Shown here one piece after another: positions 48,902 to 57,547 of a stretch of 64,000 bases of DNA. This DNA is from DASQPR01 sp963797675 (GTDB lineage: Bacteria > Actinomycetota > Actinomycetes > Mycobacteriales > Micromonosporaceae): assembly GCA_963797675.1 (NCBI GenBank), contig CAWCQQ010000001.1, positions 124,001 through 188,000 of the forward strand. Direction: 5' to 3'. Within the stretch, counting starts at the first letter, position 1. Each line of letters starts with the position of its first letter. Under the pieces are notes generated by a model that searched no databases, had not been told where the DNA came from, and worked only from the letters and a program-made list of their open reading frames with translations. The position numbers were made by a program, and so were the translations under genes.

Positions 48902-48963
48902 GATCGCGTGACGGTGCCGTCCGGGCTGCTCGCAGCCGCTTTCATTGAGCGCTCCGGACGCGC

Positions 48964-48993
48964 CTGTCCACATAATCCACAGACTTATCCACA
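48964..48993. promoter_or_regulatory. Three DnaA boxes between gyrB and gyrA
   Basis: CTGTCCACA (48964), TAATCCACA (48973) and a perfect TTATCCACA (48985-48993) lie in the same orientation 30-60 bp before the gyrA start. DnaA could bind here cooperatively and adjust gyrA expression. Confidence 0.65.
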
Positions 48994-49022
48994 GACTGAC
49001 AAGTAGCGAGTAAGGGAAACCC

Positions 49023-52000
49023 GTGGCAGACGATGATGTGATCGGCGATGCGCTAGGCGAAACCCCGGACCCGAACGACATGGAGCCCGACGTCGACCCG
49101 GACGACCTCGGCGATCCGATCGATCCGACGACGATCGAGGGTGGCCACGTGGCCGGCCGGGTGGAACCGGTCGGCATTGAGGTCGAGATGCAGCGGTCCT
49201 ACCTGGACTATGCGATGAGCGTGATCGTCGGGCGTGCGCTCCCCGACGTACGTGACGGTCTCAAGCCGGTGCACCGCAAGATCCTTTTTGCAATGTACGA
49301 CGGCGGATACCGCCCCGACCGCGGATACGTGAAGTGTGCGCGTGTCGTCGGTGACGTCATGGGTAACTACCACCCGCACGGCGACACCGCGATCTACGAC
49401 ACCCTGGTCCGGATGGCCCAGCCGTGGTCGCTGCGCTATCCGCTGATCGACGGCAGCGGCAACTTCGGCTCGCCCGGCAACGATCCGGCGGCCGCCATGA
49501 GGTACTGCGTTACCGCCGAGACGCTCGTACGGACCGGCGACGGTACGGTCCGGATCGGTGACATCGTCCCCGGCGCAGCGCCGAACAGTGACAACGACAT
49601 CGATGTCAAGGTCCGCGATCGTAACGGCGATCTTGTACGGGCCACCAAACTGTTCCACTCCGGTGATCATCCGACGCTCCGCTTGACAACTCGCGAAGGC
49701 TACGGGCTGACCGGGACGCACAACCACCCGGTGCTGTGCATCGACAGCGTTGCCGGCGTGCCGACGCTGCTGTGGAAACTGCTCGCCGAGATCCAGCCGG
49801 GCGACCACGTCGTGATGGCTCGCGCAGCAGCCGACGAATTCGGCTATCCGACCTTCGAGGATGCGGAAGCCGCCCTGCTTGCCGGCGCGTGGGTCAGCGA
49901 AGGCTGGGCCAGTGCCGACCGGGCCGGCTTCAACAACGTGGACCCGGAGTTCTTCACCCGTGTCCTCGCGGCATACGACGCGATCGTCGGCGGCCCACGG
50001 TACGTCCGCTCTCGGACGATTGCCTCTGGCAGCACGCTTCATGAGCTGGACATCCAGAATATGGATGCCTTCACCAAGTCGATCATCGGTGACATGATCG
50101 GTGCCCGGAGCGCGGACAAGTTCGTCCCGGACTTCGTCATGCAGGGCTCGCCCGAGATCAAGCGGGTATTCCTGCGAGCGCTGTTCGAGGGCGACGGCTC
50201 GTGTTCCAAGCTGCCACGTGACACCGTGCAGATCTCGTATTCGACCCAGAGCCGACGGCTGGCGACAGCGGTTCAACAACTGCTGCTCGAATTCGGGATC
50301 GTCGCGAAGGAGTCGATCAATCAGCGGGGCGAGATCAAGATCGTGATCACGAACCGGCGCGACGCGCGTACGTTTGCGGCCGCGATCGGATTCTTCGGCG
50401 CCAAGCAGGTCAAGCTCGACGGGATTCTGGACTCGATGCCGGAGGCCAGCCGTTCCCTCGGCATCGACCATGTTCCGTACGTCGCGGAATTCATCCGTAT
50501 GCGCGGCGCGGACCGGTGGACCGAGCAGGACTGGTTGCGCCGGAACAACGTGGATCGGATCGATCGGTGGATCCACCACCGTACGGCGATCAGTGCGCGG
50601 ATCACCAACCGCGACGTGCTCGACGTGGTCGAGCCGCTGGTCGACGGGCGTTTCTACTACGCCGAGGTGTCATCGGTCACGGATGCCGGCATCCAGCCGG
50701 TCTACAGCCTTCGGGTCGATACCGATGACCACTCCTTCATCACGAACGGCTTCGTCAGTCACAACACGGAATGTCGCCTCGACCCGCTGGCCATGGAAAT
50801 GCTCCGGGACATCGGCGAAGACACCGTCGACATGCAGGCCAACTACGACGGACGCTCGCAGGAGCCGACGATTCTGCCGGCTCGGTTCCCGAACCTGCTC
50901 GTCAATGGCTCCGAGGGTATTGCGGTCGGTATGGCGACCAAGATCCCGCCGCACAACCTGCGGGAGATCGCGGCCGGCGTGCAATGGTGTCTCGACAACC
51001 CGGAAGCGGACGAGGCGACCACGCTCGACGCGTTGATCGACATTGTTAAGGGCCCGGACTTCCCGACCGCCGGTCTGATCGTCGGAACGCAGGCGATCAA
51101 GGACGCGTACCGGACCGGCCGCGGGACGATCCGGATGCGGGCCGTCATCGAGGTCGAGGAGGACAAGCGCGGGCGCGCCTGCCTCGTTGCGACCGAACTC
51201 CCGTACCAGGTGAACCCGGACAACCTCGCCGAGCGCGTTGCCGACCTGGTCAAGGAGGGCAAGCTCACCGGTATCGCCGACATCCGGGACGAGTCATCCG
51301 GCCGTACCGGTATGCGGTTCGTGATCGTCCTCAAGCGGGATGCGATCGCGAAGGTCGTCCTGAACAACCTCTACAAGCACACCCAGTTGCAGGAGACGTT
51401 CGGCGCGAACATGCTTGCGCTGGTCGACGGCGTACCGCGGACGCTCAATCTGGCGCAGTTCCTGCGGCACTATGTGGCGCACCAGATCGAGGTCATCGTC
51501 CGGCGTACGGCGTACCGGCTGCGCAAGGCCGAGGAGCGCGCGCACATCCTGCGCGGTCTCGCGAAGGCCCTCGACCTGCTCGACGAGGTCATCGCTCTGA
51601 TCCGTCGCGCGCCGAGTGCCGACGAGGCGAAGTCCGGCCTGATGGCCCTGCTCGACGTCGATGAGATCCAGGCGACCGCGATCCTCGATATGCAGCTCCG
51701 CCGGCTGGCGGCGCTGGAGCGGCAGCGGATTATCGATCAACTCGGCGAGATTGAGCTTGAGATCGCCGAGTTCCGGGACATCCTGGCGAAGCCGGAGCGG
51801 CAGCGTCAGATCATCTCGGACGAGCTGGCCGACGTCGTCAGCCGCTGGGGTGACGAGCGCCGTACCAAGATCATCCCGTTTGACGGCGAGGTCTCCATGG
51901 AAGACCTCATCGCTCGGGAAGACGTCGTCGTCACGATCACCCGGACCGGGTACGCGAAGCGTACGAAGGCGGATCTCTACCGGTCGCAGAAGCGCGGCGG

Positions 52001-52862
52001 CAAGGGAATCAGCGGCGCGACGTTGCGCCAGGACGACATCGTCAGCCATTTCTTCGTATGCTCAACGCACGACTGGATCCTGTTCTTCACGAACAAGGGC
52101 CGTGTCTACCGGGCCAAGGCGTACGAACTGCCGGAGGCCAGCCGGGTCGCGAAGGGGCAGCACGTCGCAAACCTGCTGGCATTCCAGCCGGACGAACAGA
52201 TCGCTCAGGTCATCCAGATCAAGGATTACCAGGTCTCGCCGTATCTTGTCCTGGGAACGAAGGTTGGTCTGGTCAAGAAGACGAAGCTCGAGGAGTTCGA
52301 CTCCAACCGCAGCGGCGGGATCATCGCGATCAATCTTCGTGACGACGACGAGCTTGTGGGTGCTTCACTGATTGCCGCTGAGGACGATCTCCTGCTGGTG
52401 TCGAAACACGCCCAGGCGATTCGGTTCAACGCGACGGACGAGGCACTCCGGCCGATGGGCCGGGCCACGTCCGGTGTCATTGGAATGCGCTTTGCCGACG
52501 GTGATGAGTTACTGGCGATGGAGGTCGTCGTTGATGGCATGGATGTTCTTGTCGCCACGGGCGGCGGCTTCGCCAAACGAACGCCGATCGACGAGTACCC
52601 TGTCCAAGGGCGCGGCGGCAAGGGCGTGCTGACAGCCAAGATCACCGAACGTCGCGGCGGACTGGTGGGTGCGGTGGTTATCAGCCCGGACGACGAGCTT
52701 TTCGCGATCACTTCCAACGGCGGCGTTATCCGGACTCCGGTGAAGCCTGTGCGGCGGACGCGAGACCGGAACACAATGGGGGTCAAGCTCATGGACCTTC
52801 CGGATGGCGTAAACCTCGTTGCCATTGCGCGCAATGCCGACGAGCCTGACGAACAGGACTAG
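49023..52862 (+). CDS. gyrA: DNA gyrase subunit A with in-frame intein
   Basis: The 1279-residue precursor contains the GyrA winged-helix core (YLDYAMSVIVGRALPDVRDGLKPVHRKIL, YHPHGDTAIYDTLVRMAQPWS) with the catalytic Tyr161 in AAMRY, an intein at residues 162-581, then TECRLDPLAMEMLRDIGE and the beta-pinwheel C-terminal domain (including a QKRGGKG GyrA-box). After splicing it has 859 residues. GTG 49023 follows TAAGGGA. An acidic N-terminal tail of about 40 residues precedes the core. Confidence 0.97.
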   Translation: MADDDVIGDALGETPDPNDMEPDVDPDDLGDPIDPTTIEGGHVAGRVEPVGIEVEMQRSYLDYAMSVIVGRALPDVRDGLKPVHRKILFAMYDGGYRPDRGYVKCARVVGDVMGNYHPHGDTAIYDTLVRMAQPWSLRYPLIDGSGNFGSPGNDPAAAMRYCVTAETLVRTGDGTVRIGDIVPGAAPNSDNDIDVKVRDRNGDLVRATKLFHSGDHPTLRLTTREGYGLTGTHNHPVLCIDSVAGVPTLLWKLLAEIQPGDHVVMARAAADEFGYPTFEDAEAALLAGAWVSEGWASADRAGFNNVDPEFFTRVLAAYDAIVGGPRYVRSRTIASGSTLHELDIQNMDAFTKSIIGDMIGARSADKFVPDFVMQGSPEIKRVFLRALFEGDGSCSKLPRDTVQISYSTQSRRLATAVQQLLLEFGIVAKESINQRGEIKIVITNRRDARTFAAAIGFFGAKQVKLDGILDSMPEASRSLGIDHVPYVAEFIRMRGADRWTEQDWLRRNNVDRIDRWIHHRTAISARITNRDVLDVVEPLVDGRFYYAEVSSVTDAGIQPVYSLRVDTDDHSFITNGFVSHNTECRLDPLAMEMLRDIGEDTVDMQANYDGRSQEPTILPARFPNLLVNGSEGIAVGMATKIPPHNLREIAAGVQWCLDNPEADEATTLDALIDIVKGPDFPTAGLIVGTQAIKDAYRTGRGTIRMRAVIEVEEDKRGRACLVATELPYQVNPDNLAERVADLVKEGKLTGIADIRDESSGRTGMRFVIVLKRDAIAKVVLNNLYKHTQLQETFGANMLALVDGVPRTLNLAQFLRHYVAHQIEVIVRRTAYRLRKAEERAHILRGLAKALDLLDEVIALIRRAPSADEAKSGLMALLDVDEIQATAILDMQLRRLAALERQRIIDQLGEIELEIAEFRDILAKPERQRQIISDELADVVSRWGDERRTKIIPFDGEVSMEDLIAREDVVVTITRTGYAKRTKADLYRSQKRGGKGISGATLRQDDIVSHFFVCSTHDWILFFTNKGRVYRAKAYELPEASRVAKGQHVANLLAFQPDEQIAQVIQIKDYQVSPYLVLGTKVGLVKKTKLEEFDSNRSGGIIAINLRDDDELVGASLIAAEDDLLLVSKHAQAIRFNATDEALRPMGRATSGVIGMRFADGDELLAMEVVVDGMDVLVATGGGFAKRTPIDEYPVQGRGGKGVLTAKITERRGGLVGAVVISPDDELFAITSNGGVIRTPVKPVRRTRDRNTMGVKLMDLPDGVNLVAIARNADEPDEQD
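49506..50765 (+). other. GyrA intein with LAGLIDADG-type homing endonuclease
   Basis: The 420-residue intein starts with Cys162 (CVTAETLV) and ends with FVSHN before Thr. Block B is TGTHNHPVLCID, and the C-terminal blocks are GRFYYAEVSSVTDAGIQPVYSLRVDTDDHSF. The insertion site is directly after the gyrase catalytic Tyr, the same site as mycobacterial GyrA inteins. The centre carries two dodecapeptide motifs, LLAGAWVSEGW (acidic residue is Glu) and LRALFEGDGS (Asp), so the endonuclease may still be active. Confidence 0.95.
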
Positions 52863-52865
52863 TAG

Positions 52866-53642
52866 ATGGCGGAGACACAGGCGAAGTCGGGGATCACGGG
52901 GACTTCGACCGACCCAGGTGCGCTGGACGTACGCAGCGATGATGCGGCCAGCCCCGAGATGTCGGTCGATCGTGCGGCCGTTGGTCGCGCGAGCGTTCCT
53001 TCTGAGCCCGCGGCCCCCAGATCTGACCTCGGCACGGACAACAAGATCGACAAGCCGCTGGACGGCCAAACGTCGATCACGACCTCGAGTGTCGCGTCGT
53101 CCGATCGGCGCGGGACCGTCGACATCGGCCGGGGCTCCGCTCCAGCCACGTTGACTCGGAAGACCGCGCCGGGCCGGGTGACCGGTGCGGCACCCGGTGT
53201 CGACGCCGCCGGACCGAACACCGGAGCGGCGCGGGTAGCCGAAGCGGTCCGCTCTGCCCGGGCCACGGTTTCCGGTGCGGCATCGCGCGGACCACGCCGT
53301 GCGCGTTTGTTCGTCAAGCGCGTCGACCCGTGGTCGGTGATGAAGTTCTCGTTCGCCGTCTCGTTCGTGCTGTTCTTCGTGCTGGTTGTCGCCACGTCAG
53401 TGCTCTACCTGGCGCTCGACCAGATGAACGTCTTCACCAGCATCAATAAAGCGCTTGCGCAGATCCTCAATTCCAAGAATGGTGTAAAGGTCACGGCGAC
53501 CGCCGTGATCGGTGCTTCGGGCGCGATCGGGCTCGTCATGGTCGTGTTGTTCACGGCCCTGTCGACGCTCGCCGCGTTCATCTACAACGTGTGCGCCGAC
53601 CTCGTCGGTGGCATCGAGGTAACGCTCTCCGAGAAGGAGTGA
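52866..53642 (+). CDS. DUF3566 transmembrane protein
   Basis: The 258-residue protein has a long Ala/Thr/Pro/Asp-rich disordered N-terminus (1-145) and a DUF3566 domain with two hydrophobic helices (FSFAVSFVLFFVLVVATSVLYLALDQ; VIGASGAIGLVMVVLFTALSTLAAFIYNV) ending LVGGIEVTLSEKE. It is conserved downstream of gyrA (Rv0007); function unknown. It starts 3 nt after the gyrA stop and is co-transcribed. Confidence 0.94.
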   Translation: MAETQAKSGITGTSTDPGALDVRSDDAASPEMSVDRAAVGRASVPSEPAAPRSDLGTDNKIDKPLDGQTSITTSSVASSDRRGTVDIGRGSAPATLTRKTAPGRVTGAAPGVDAAGPNTGAARVAEAVRSARATVSGAASRGPRRARLFVKRVDPWSVMKFSFAVSFVLFFVLVVATSVLYLALDQMNVFTSINKALAQILNSKNGVKVTATAVIGASGAIGLVMVVLFTALSTLAAFIYNVCADLVGGIEVTLSEKE

Positions 53643-53658
53643 GATACCTCAGCGCGTC

Positions 53659-53695
53659 CCGTACCCCCGAGTTTTCAAACGGCTCGGGGGTACGG
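53659..53695 (+). terminator. Terminator of the gyrA operon
   Basis: CCGTACCCCCGAG and its perfect complement form a 13-bp stem with an 11-nt loop, 17 nt after the DUF3566 stop. Confidence 0.82.
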
Positions 53696-53734
53696 TAATC
53701 TTGCTCGTCGCGCCGGGTTCCGGACGTGACGCGG

Positions 53735-53808
53735 GGGGCTATAGCTCAGTCGGTTAGAGCGCAGAGCTGATAACTCTGAGGTCGATGGTTCGATTCCATC
53801 TAGCCCCA
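53735..53808 (+). tRNA. tRNA-Ile (anticodon GAT)
   Basis: A 74-nt cloverleaf starts GGGGCTATAGCTCAG, and the acceptor arm GGGGCTA pairs with TAGCCCC. The anticodon arm is CAGAG-CTGATAA-CTCTG with GAT at 53769-53771, and the T arm is GGTTCGATTCC. CCA is not encoded. It is located after gyrA as in most actinobacteria. Confidence 0.97.
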
Positions 53809-53814
53809 CTCTTG

Positions 53815-53840
53815 CACCCGGGCGCTTCGGCGCCCGGGTG
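53815..53840 (+). terminator. Hairpin after tRNA-Ile
   Basis: CACCCGGGCGC and its complement with a TTCG tetraloop form a very stable 11-bp stem just after the tRNA. Confidence 0.75.
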
Positions 53841-53868
53841 AGCTGTTAGCAACGAAGGGACCGATCCC

Positions 53869-53997
53869 ATGTTGAAGAAGCTGCTCTTGCTCGCGGGTAT
53901 CGTCGGTGGCGTGGCCTTCCTCGCGAAGAAGGCGAAGACCGCGAAGGACGAGCGCGCGTTGTGGCACGAGGCCACGACGTCTCCCGATCTTCGCTAG
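53869..53997 (+). CDS. DLW-39 family micro-protein
   Basis: This 42-residue protein has a hydrophobic N-terminal segment (MLKKLLLLAGIVGGVAFLA), a Lys-rich middle, and ALWHEAT near the C-terminus, matching the small DLW-39 family, named after its D-L-W motif (here A-L-W). GAAGGGA precedes ATG 53869. Such genes sit between tRNA-Ile and tRNA-Ala downstream of gyrA; their role is not known. It is probably a single-pass membrane peptide. Confidence 0.82.
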   Translation: MLKKLLLLAGIVGGVAFLAKKAKTAKDERALWHEATTSPDLR

Positions 53998-54011
53998 TTC
54001 TAGAGCTTTAC

Positions 54012-54084
54012 GGGGACGTAGCTCAATTGGCAGAGCACTGCCTTTGCAAGGCAGGGGTTAGGGGTTCGATTCCCCTCGTCTCCA
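54012..54084 (+). tRNA. tRNA-Ala (anticodon TGC)
   Basis: A 73-nt cloverleaf starts GGGGACGTAGCTCAATTGG, and the acceptor arm pairs with CGTCTCC (one G-T). The anticodon arm is CTGCC-TTTGCAA-GGCAG with TGC at 54045-54047. CCA is not encoded. Confidence 0.97.
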
Positions 54085-54159
54085 CAATCTAAGCCTCTGA
54101 CCAGGCGCTGATAGCGTGCCACCACGACTGGCTCAACAGGCCGTGAGCGCCACCTGCCT

Positions 54160-55107
54160 TTATAGGCGGGCTACGATCTCTTCGTCTATGAGGGCTGTTA
54201 TAGAGGTTCGCTGGGAGCCGCCCCCTTCGACGTGGGCGGTTACGGTTACCACCGCTTCCTTATCCGGGGAGATTACGCAGAGCTGGCCGTAGAGGCCTGC
54301 CATTTTGTACGTTTTTTCCCCCGGGGTACACCAGACGCCGAGGCCGTAGCTGTCCGAGAGGCGGAATCCTTCGTCTGTTGGGTCCTTCACGGTCGGGACG
54401 GTTTCTGTCGCGATTCGTGCGCAGTATTCGGCGGGTACCAGCTGGCGGCCTTCGTGGCGGCCGTCGTCGAGCAGGAGGCGGCCGAAGCGGGCCAGTTCGG
54501 ACGTCCTCAGGTAGAGGGCGGTCTCCGCTACCGGGTGGCCGAGGGGGCAGGTGTGCCACTGGGGGTTGTGGATGGCCAGCGGGGTGAAGAGGCGGGGCAG
54601 CAGGTAGTCGCGGACGTTGGCGCCGGTCGCGGCGCGCAGGGCGCGGGCCGCTATGTACGGGCCGATGCCGGTGTACCTGAAATACGTGCCGGGCTCGTGC
54701 GCGAGCGGGGTCGCGAAGAAGTCAGCGGCTAGGTCCGGGACCACGACGGGGTCGTAGGCGGACCAGGAGTACGGGCTGCCGGACGTCATCATGAGCAAGT
54801 GCCGGAGCGTGACCTGGTCCAGGCGGGGCGCGGCAGAGCCGGCTAGCTCGGGGTAGTACTTGAGGGCGGGGTCGTCCAGGGCGAGGCGGCCTTCGGCTTC
54901 GGCGATGCCAAGCGCTACGGACGTAAAGGTCTTCGAGACCGACCGCACGTCGACTCGGTCGTCCGAGCGGAGCCTGCGTTCGACCGGCTCGGCGCCGCGG
55001 CGGTAGATGTGCACTCCGTAGAGTTCCATGCCCTCTCGTTCGGCGGACCGGATCAGGGCGTCGATGAGTTCTCGCATGGCGGGGAGGCTAATAGCGGGGT
55101 CTGACAT
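54160..55107 (-). CDS. Serine hydrolase of the beta-lactamase class C / esterase family
   Basis: The protein has the SxxK motif SVSK in VDVRSVSKTFTSVALGIAEAEG, a second-motif Tyr in YFRYTGIGPYIAARAL, and LRHLLMMTSG and WHTCPLGHPVAE around the active site. No signal peptide is clear, so a cytoplasmic esterase or transesterase is more likely than a secreted beta-lactamase. Start ATG 55107 is tentative. Its codons and those of the following genes look more C-ending than in the replication genes, a hint of acquired DNA. Confidence 0.82.
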   Translation of the reverse strand: MSDPAISLPAMRELIDALIRSAEREGMELYGVHIYRRGAEPVERRLRSDDRVDVRSVSKTFTSVALGIAEAEGRLALDDPALKYYPELAGSAAPRLDQVTLRHLLMMTSGSPYSWSAYDPVVVPDLAADFFATPLAHEPGTYFRYTGIGPYIAARALRAATGANVRDYLLPRLFTPLAIHNPQWHTCPLGHPVAETALYLRTSELARFGRLLLDDGRHEGRQLVPAEYCARIATETVPTVKDPTDEGFRLSDSYGLGVWCTPGEKTYKMAGLYGQLCVISPDKEAVVTVTAHVEGGGSQRTSITALIDEEIVARL

Positions 55108-55208
55108 TCGCGGCTGTCTGCGCCGGGTCACTATGGCCCCGTGGCCCCAGAGTGTTCCGTGCCTGACCGCTACCGCACGCACCGACTTGAAGTGCGCTTA
55201 CTGGTCCG

Positions 55209-56369
55209 TCACGCCGGCTCGGGGTGGCCTTCGGGTCGGGTGGCGGCCGGTGGGTAGCGGAGGCTGCCGCGCAGCGTGCCGACTGCGGCGCCGATGAGCG
55301 GCACGATCAGCAACGCGAGGCCCCCGTCGCCGGCCCCGTTGACGCTCTCCTCGAAGTCGTACTCGTGGCGCAGGTTCGTCGGGATGACGATGGTGCTCGG
55401 CTCGCAGGTGGGGCAGATGCCGTTGCCGGCTTGTTCCGTGCCGGTGAAGTGGTGCGGCATCAGCGCGATCGTCAGGGTGGTGAACAGCGCCACCAGCATG
55501 GCCGCGGCGGCCATGGCACCGGCGGTGGCCAGCAGAGCCTGCCGGGCCGGGGTGAGGATGCCGGGTCGGGTGTCGCGGTCGGCGAGGCGGGTGGCCGCGG
55601 CGTGCACGGCCACGGGAACGGCCAGCGCGGCCAGTAGGAAGCAGGCGAGCACCAGGTAGTCGGAGATGACGACAGGTCCGCCGTGCAGGGAGTGAGAGGC
55701 TGTTTCGGCCGTGTCGTTGATGCCGAAGGGTGCCAGCGAGTAAAGCGCCCCGGCCGTCAGTGCTCCGATGCCCAACGCGGTCGGCAAGACCCAGCGGGTG
55801 AACTGAACGCTGCGCGAGGTCAGGATGAGCAGCCCGGCCACGTAGGCGGCAAGGATCAGCAGGAACCCCACGTCCATTGCCCAGACGGGCAGAATGACCG
55901 GGAAGTACTCGCCGAGTTGGCTACCGATGCGCTGCTGGACGGCGGTGGCGGCGATCAGCGCGAGCACCACCGCGTACCCACCCACTCGGACCAGCCGAGG
56001 CCCCCAGCCCGGGCGTACCGGGCCGACGTAGCGTCGGACCAGTAGCGGGAGGCCGGCGAGCAGGATCAGGGTGCCGAGGATGTAGGTCCGGTTGACCGGG
56101 GTGGCGGAGTCCGTCGATGCTCCGGGCCAGCCGATCCACAGCAGGGCCACCGCCCCGGCCGCGAAGGCCAGTGCTTGGATGATCCGGTTCATGAGCACCT
56201 CCCGTGCCACGAGCCACACCCCGCCGCCCAGCCATGCCAGCCGCGCCGAGTGGTTGGGCTGGTCGTTGGTCTCGGCCAGCAGGGCATGCACCCAGTCGCG
56301 CCGGTGTTCGCCCAGTAGTCCGGCCAAGCCTCGTACCAGATCGGTCAGTATCCGCTCAAGTCGATCCAT
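55209..56369 (-). CDS. Multi-pass membrane protein coupled to PadR regulator
   Basis: The 386-residue protein has an N-terminal amphipathic region (MDRLERILTDLVRGLAGLLGEHRRDW) like permease-prefix domains, then about eight hydrophobic helices and a Cys pair loop (NGICPTCEPSTIVIP). Function unknown. The start ATG 56369 overlaps the PadR stop (TGATG), so both are translated together. PadR regulators commonly control such membrane or export partners. Confidence 0.75.
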   Translation of the reverse strand: MDRLERILTDLVRGLAGLLGEHRRDWVHALLAETNDQPNHSARLAWLGGGVWLVAREVLMNRIIQALAFAAGAVALLWIGWPGASTDSATPVNRTYILGTLILLAGLPLLVRRYVGPVRPGWGPRLVRVGGYAVVLALIAATAVQQRIGSQLGEYFPVILPVWAMDVGFLLILAAYVAGLLILTSRSVQFTRWVLPTALGIGALTAGALYSLAPFGINDTAETASHSLHGGPVVISDYLVLACFLLAALAVPVAVHAAATRLADRDTRPGILTPARQALLATAGAMAAAAMLVALFTTLTIALMPHHFTGTEQAGNGICPTCEPSTIVIPTNLRHEYDFEESVNGAGDGGLALLIVPLIGAAVGTLRGSLRYPPAATRPEGHPEPA

Positions 56370-56707
56370 CACGCGCCACCCTCCGTTGCCAGTCGCCGTC
56401 GGGCTGCTCGGCCGGCGGTGGGTTGCCGTTTGGCTGCGGCCTGGGCCAGCGCCGTGCGGGCGGCGACCAGACCGTTGCCGGTGAGCCGGTAGAGGTGCCG
56501 GCGCGGGCGTCCGGCCGGTTGTTCGTCCTCCCAGTGCGCCTCGATTAGCTGCTGCTCGGCCAACCGGATCAGGATCGGATACAACGTGCCCGACGCCAGC
56601 CCGGTCTGTTTGGCGACCAAATACCCGTGCAGCCACGCGGTAGGATCCGCCTCCAACGCGCCCAGGACCGACAACGTCTGGGCGGAGAACCTCGGATGAT
56701 CAGCCAC
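56369..56707 (-). CDS. PadR-family transcriptional regulator
   Basis: The 112-residue short PadR protein (subfamily 2, no long C-terminal domain) has FSAQTLSVLGALEADPTAWLHGYLVAKQTGLASGTLYPILIRL and the wing GRPRRHLYRLTGNG. It heads the two-gene unit with the membrane protein. A perfect palindrome 11 nt upstream is its probable operator. Confidence 0.9.
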   Translation of the reverse strand: MADHPRFSAQTLSVLGALEADPTAWLHGYLVAKQTGLASGTLYPILIRLAEQQLIEAHWEDEQPAGRPRRHLYRLTGNGLVAARTALAQAAAKRQPTAGRAARRRLATEGGA

Positions 56708-56717
56708 AACACAGCAA

Positions 56718-56731
56718 TCTACCTAGGTAGA
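56718..56731. promoter_or_regulatory. Palindromic PadR operator
   Basis: TCTACCTAGGTAGA is a perfect 14-bp palindrome immediately upstream of the PadR gene (start 56707) and downstream of the nucleotidyltransferase gene's stop. Similar TACCTAGGTA-like sites are typical for small PadR regulators. Confidence 0.75.
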
Positions 56732-56761
56732 CCGGGCGCGTCAATCGTGCCGTGACGGTGG

Positions 56762-57547
56762 TCAGTCGCGGGCGTCGAGCAGCCGTCGGGTGACCTCCGC
56801 GAGATCGTCGGGCCACACTGCATCGTGGACGACCGTGATGGCCCGGGCCTCGGTCAGGAATGTCGCGAACGCCGCCCGCTGGGCCGACCGTACGGACTCT
56901 TCGTCGGCGTGCGGCGCGGGGAACGCCTGCATCACGGTTGCCTGGGCGTCGGTCAGACGGATCCGCCACTGCTTCAGCCCACGTACCGGCGCCGGCTTGT
57001 TCGCTTCCCAGAACAGCTCGTACAGCAGCATCTGCAACTGTTGTACGGCGACGACGCCGAGCAGCCAGTCACGGCGTACGAGAACCGTGGGGAAGTTGGT
57101 CTGCTGCCGCAGCGCCTCCTCGACCAGGGCCGTGATCCGCGCCGGATCGGGACCGGCTGCTTCGGGCGCTGGCACCTCCCGGTCGACCAGACAGTCCTTG
57201 TCGACCAGCGGTATGCGAGGCCAAAGATTACCGCTGCTGACGTCGGCCACCGACTCGACGGACAGATCCACCCGTACGCCCTCGGCCGTGATCGCGAAGC
57301 CGCCGCCGTGCGGCAGTTCTCGTGCCAACACCAACCGCGTTCGGGCACCGAGGAAATCTCGCCAGGCGAACGGGGCGTCGACCGTGGCCAGCAGATCGAG
57401 GTCGGACCCGGCGTCGGCCTCACCCCGGGCATGCGCCCCGTGCAGCCACAACGCTCGAATGCCGGGCTCGGCTGCGGCGGCTTCGATGAGTGCCCTGGCC
57501 AGCCGATGGTAGGAGTCGGGCAGGTCGGCGAGGAGCGTGCTGATCAC
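56762..57547 (-). CDS. Nucleotidyltransferase-domain protein
   Basis: The protein has the minimal nucleotidyltransferase motif GSDLDLLATV (residues about 58-67) after WLHGAHARGEADA, and VRVDLSVESV carries the third acidic residue. A helical C-terminal part (LLYELFWEANKPAPVRGLKQWRIRL) resembles aminoglycoside adenylyltransferase-like proteins. The substrate may be an antibiotic, a tRNA or a protein; nothing in the sequence decides. GTG 57547 is the likely start. Confidence 0.75.
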   Translation of the reverse strand: MISTLLADLPDSYHRLARALIEAAAAEPGIRALWLHGAHARGEADAGSDLDLLATVDAPFAWRDFLGARTRLVLARELPHGGGFAITAEGVRVDLSVESVADVSSGNLWPRIPLVDKDCLVDREVPAPEAAGPDPARITALVEEALRQQTNFPTVLVRRDWLLGVVAVQQLQMLLYELFWEANKPAPVRGLKQWRIRLTDAQATVMQAFPAPHADEESVRSAQRAAFATFLTEARAITVVHDAVWPDDLAEVTRRLLDARD

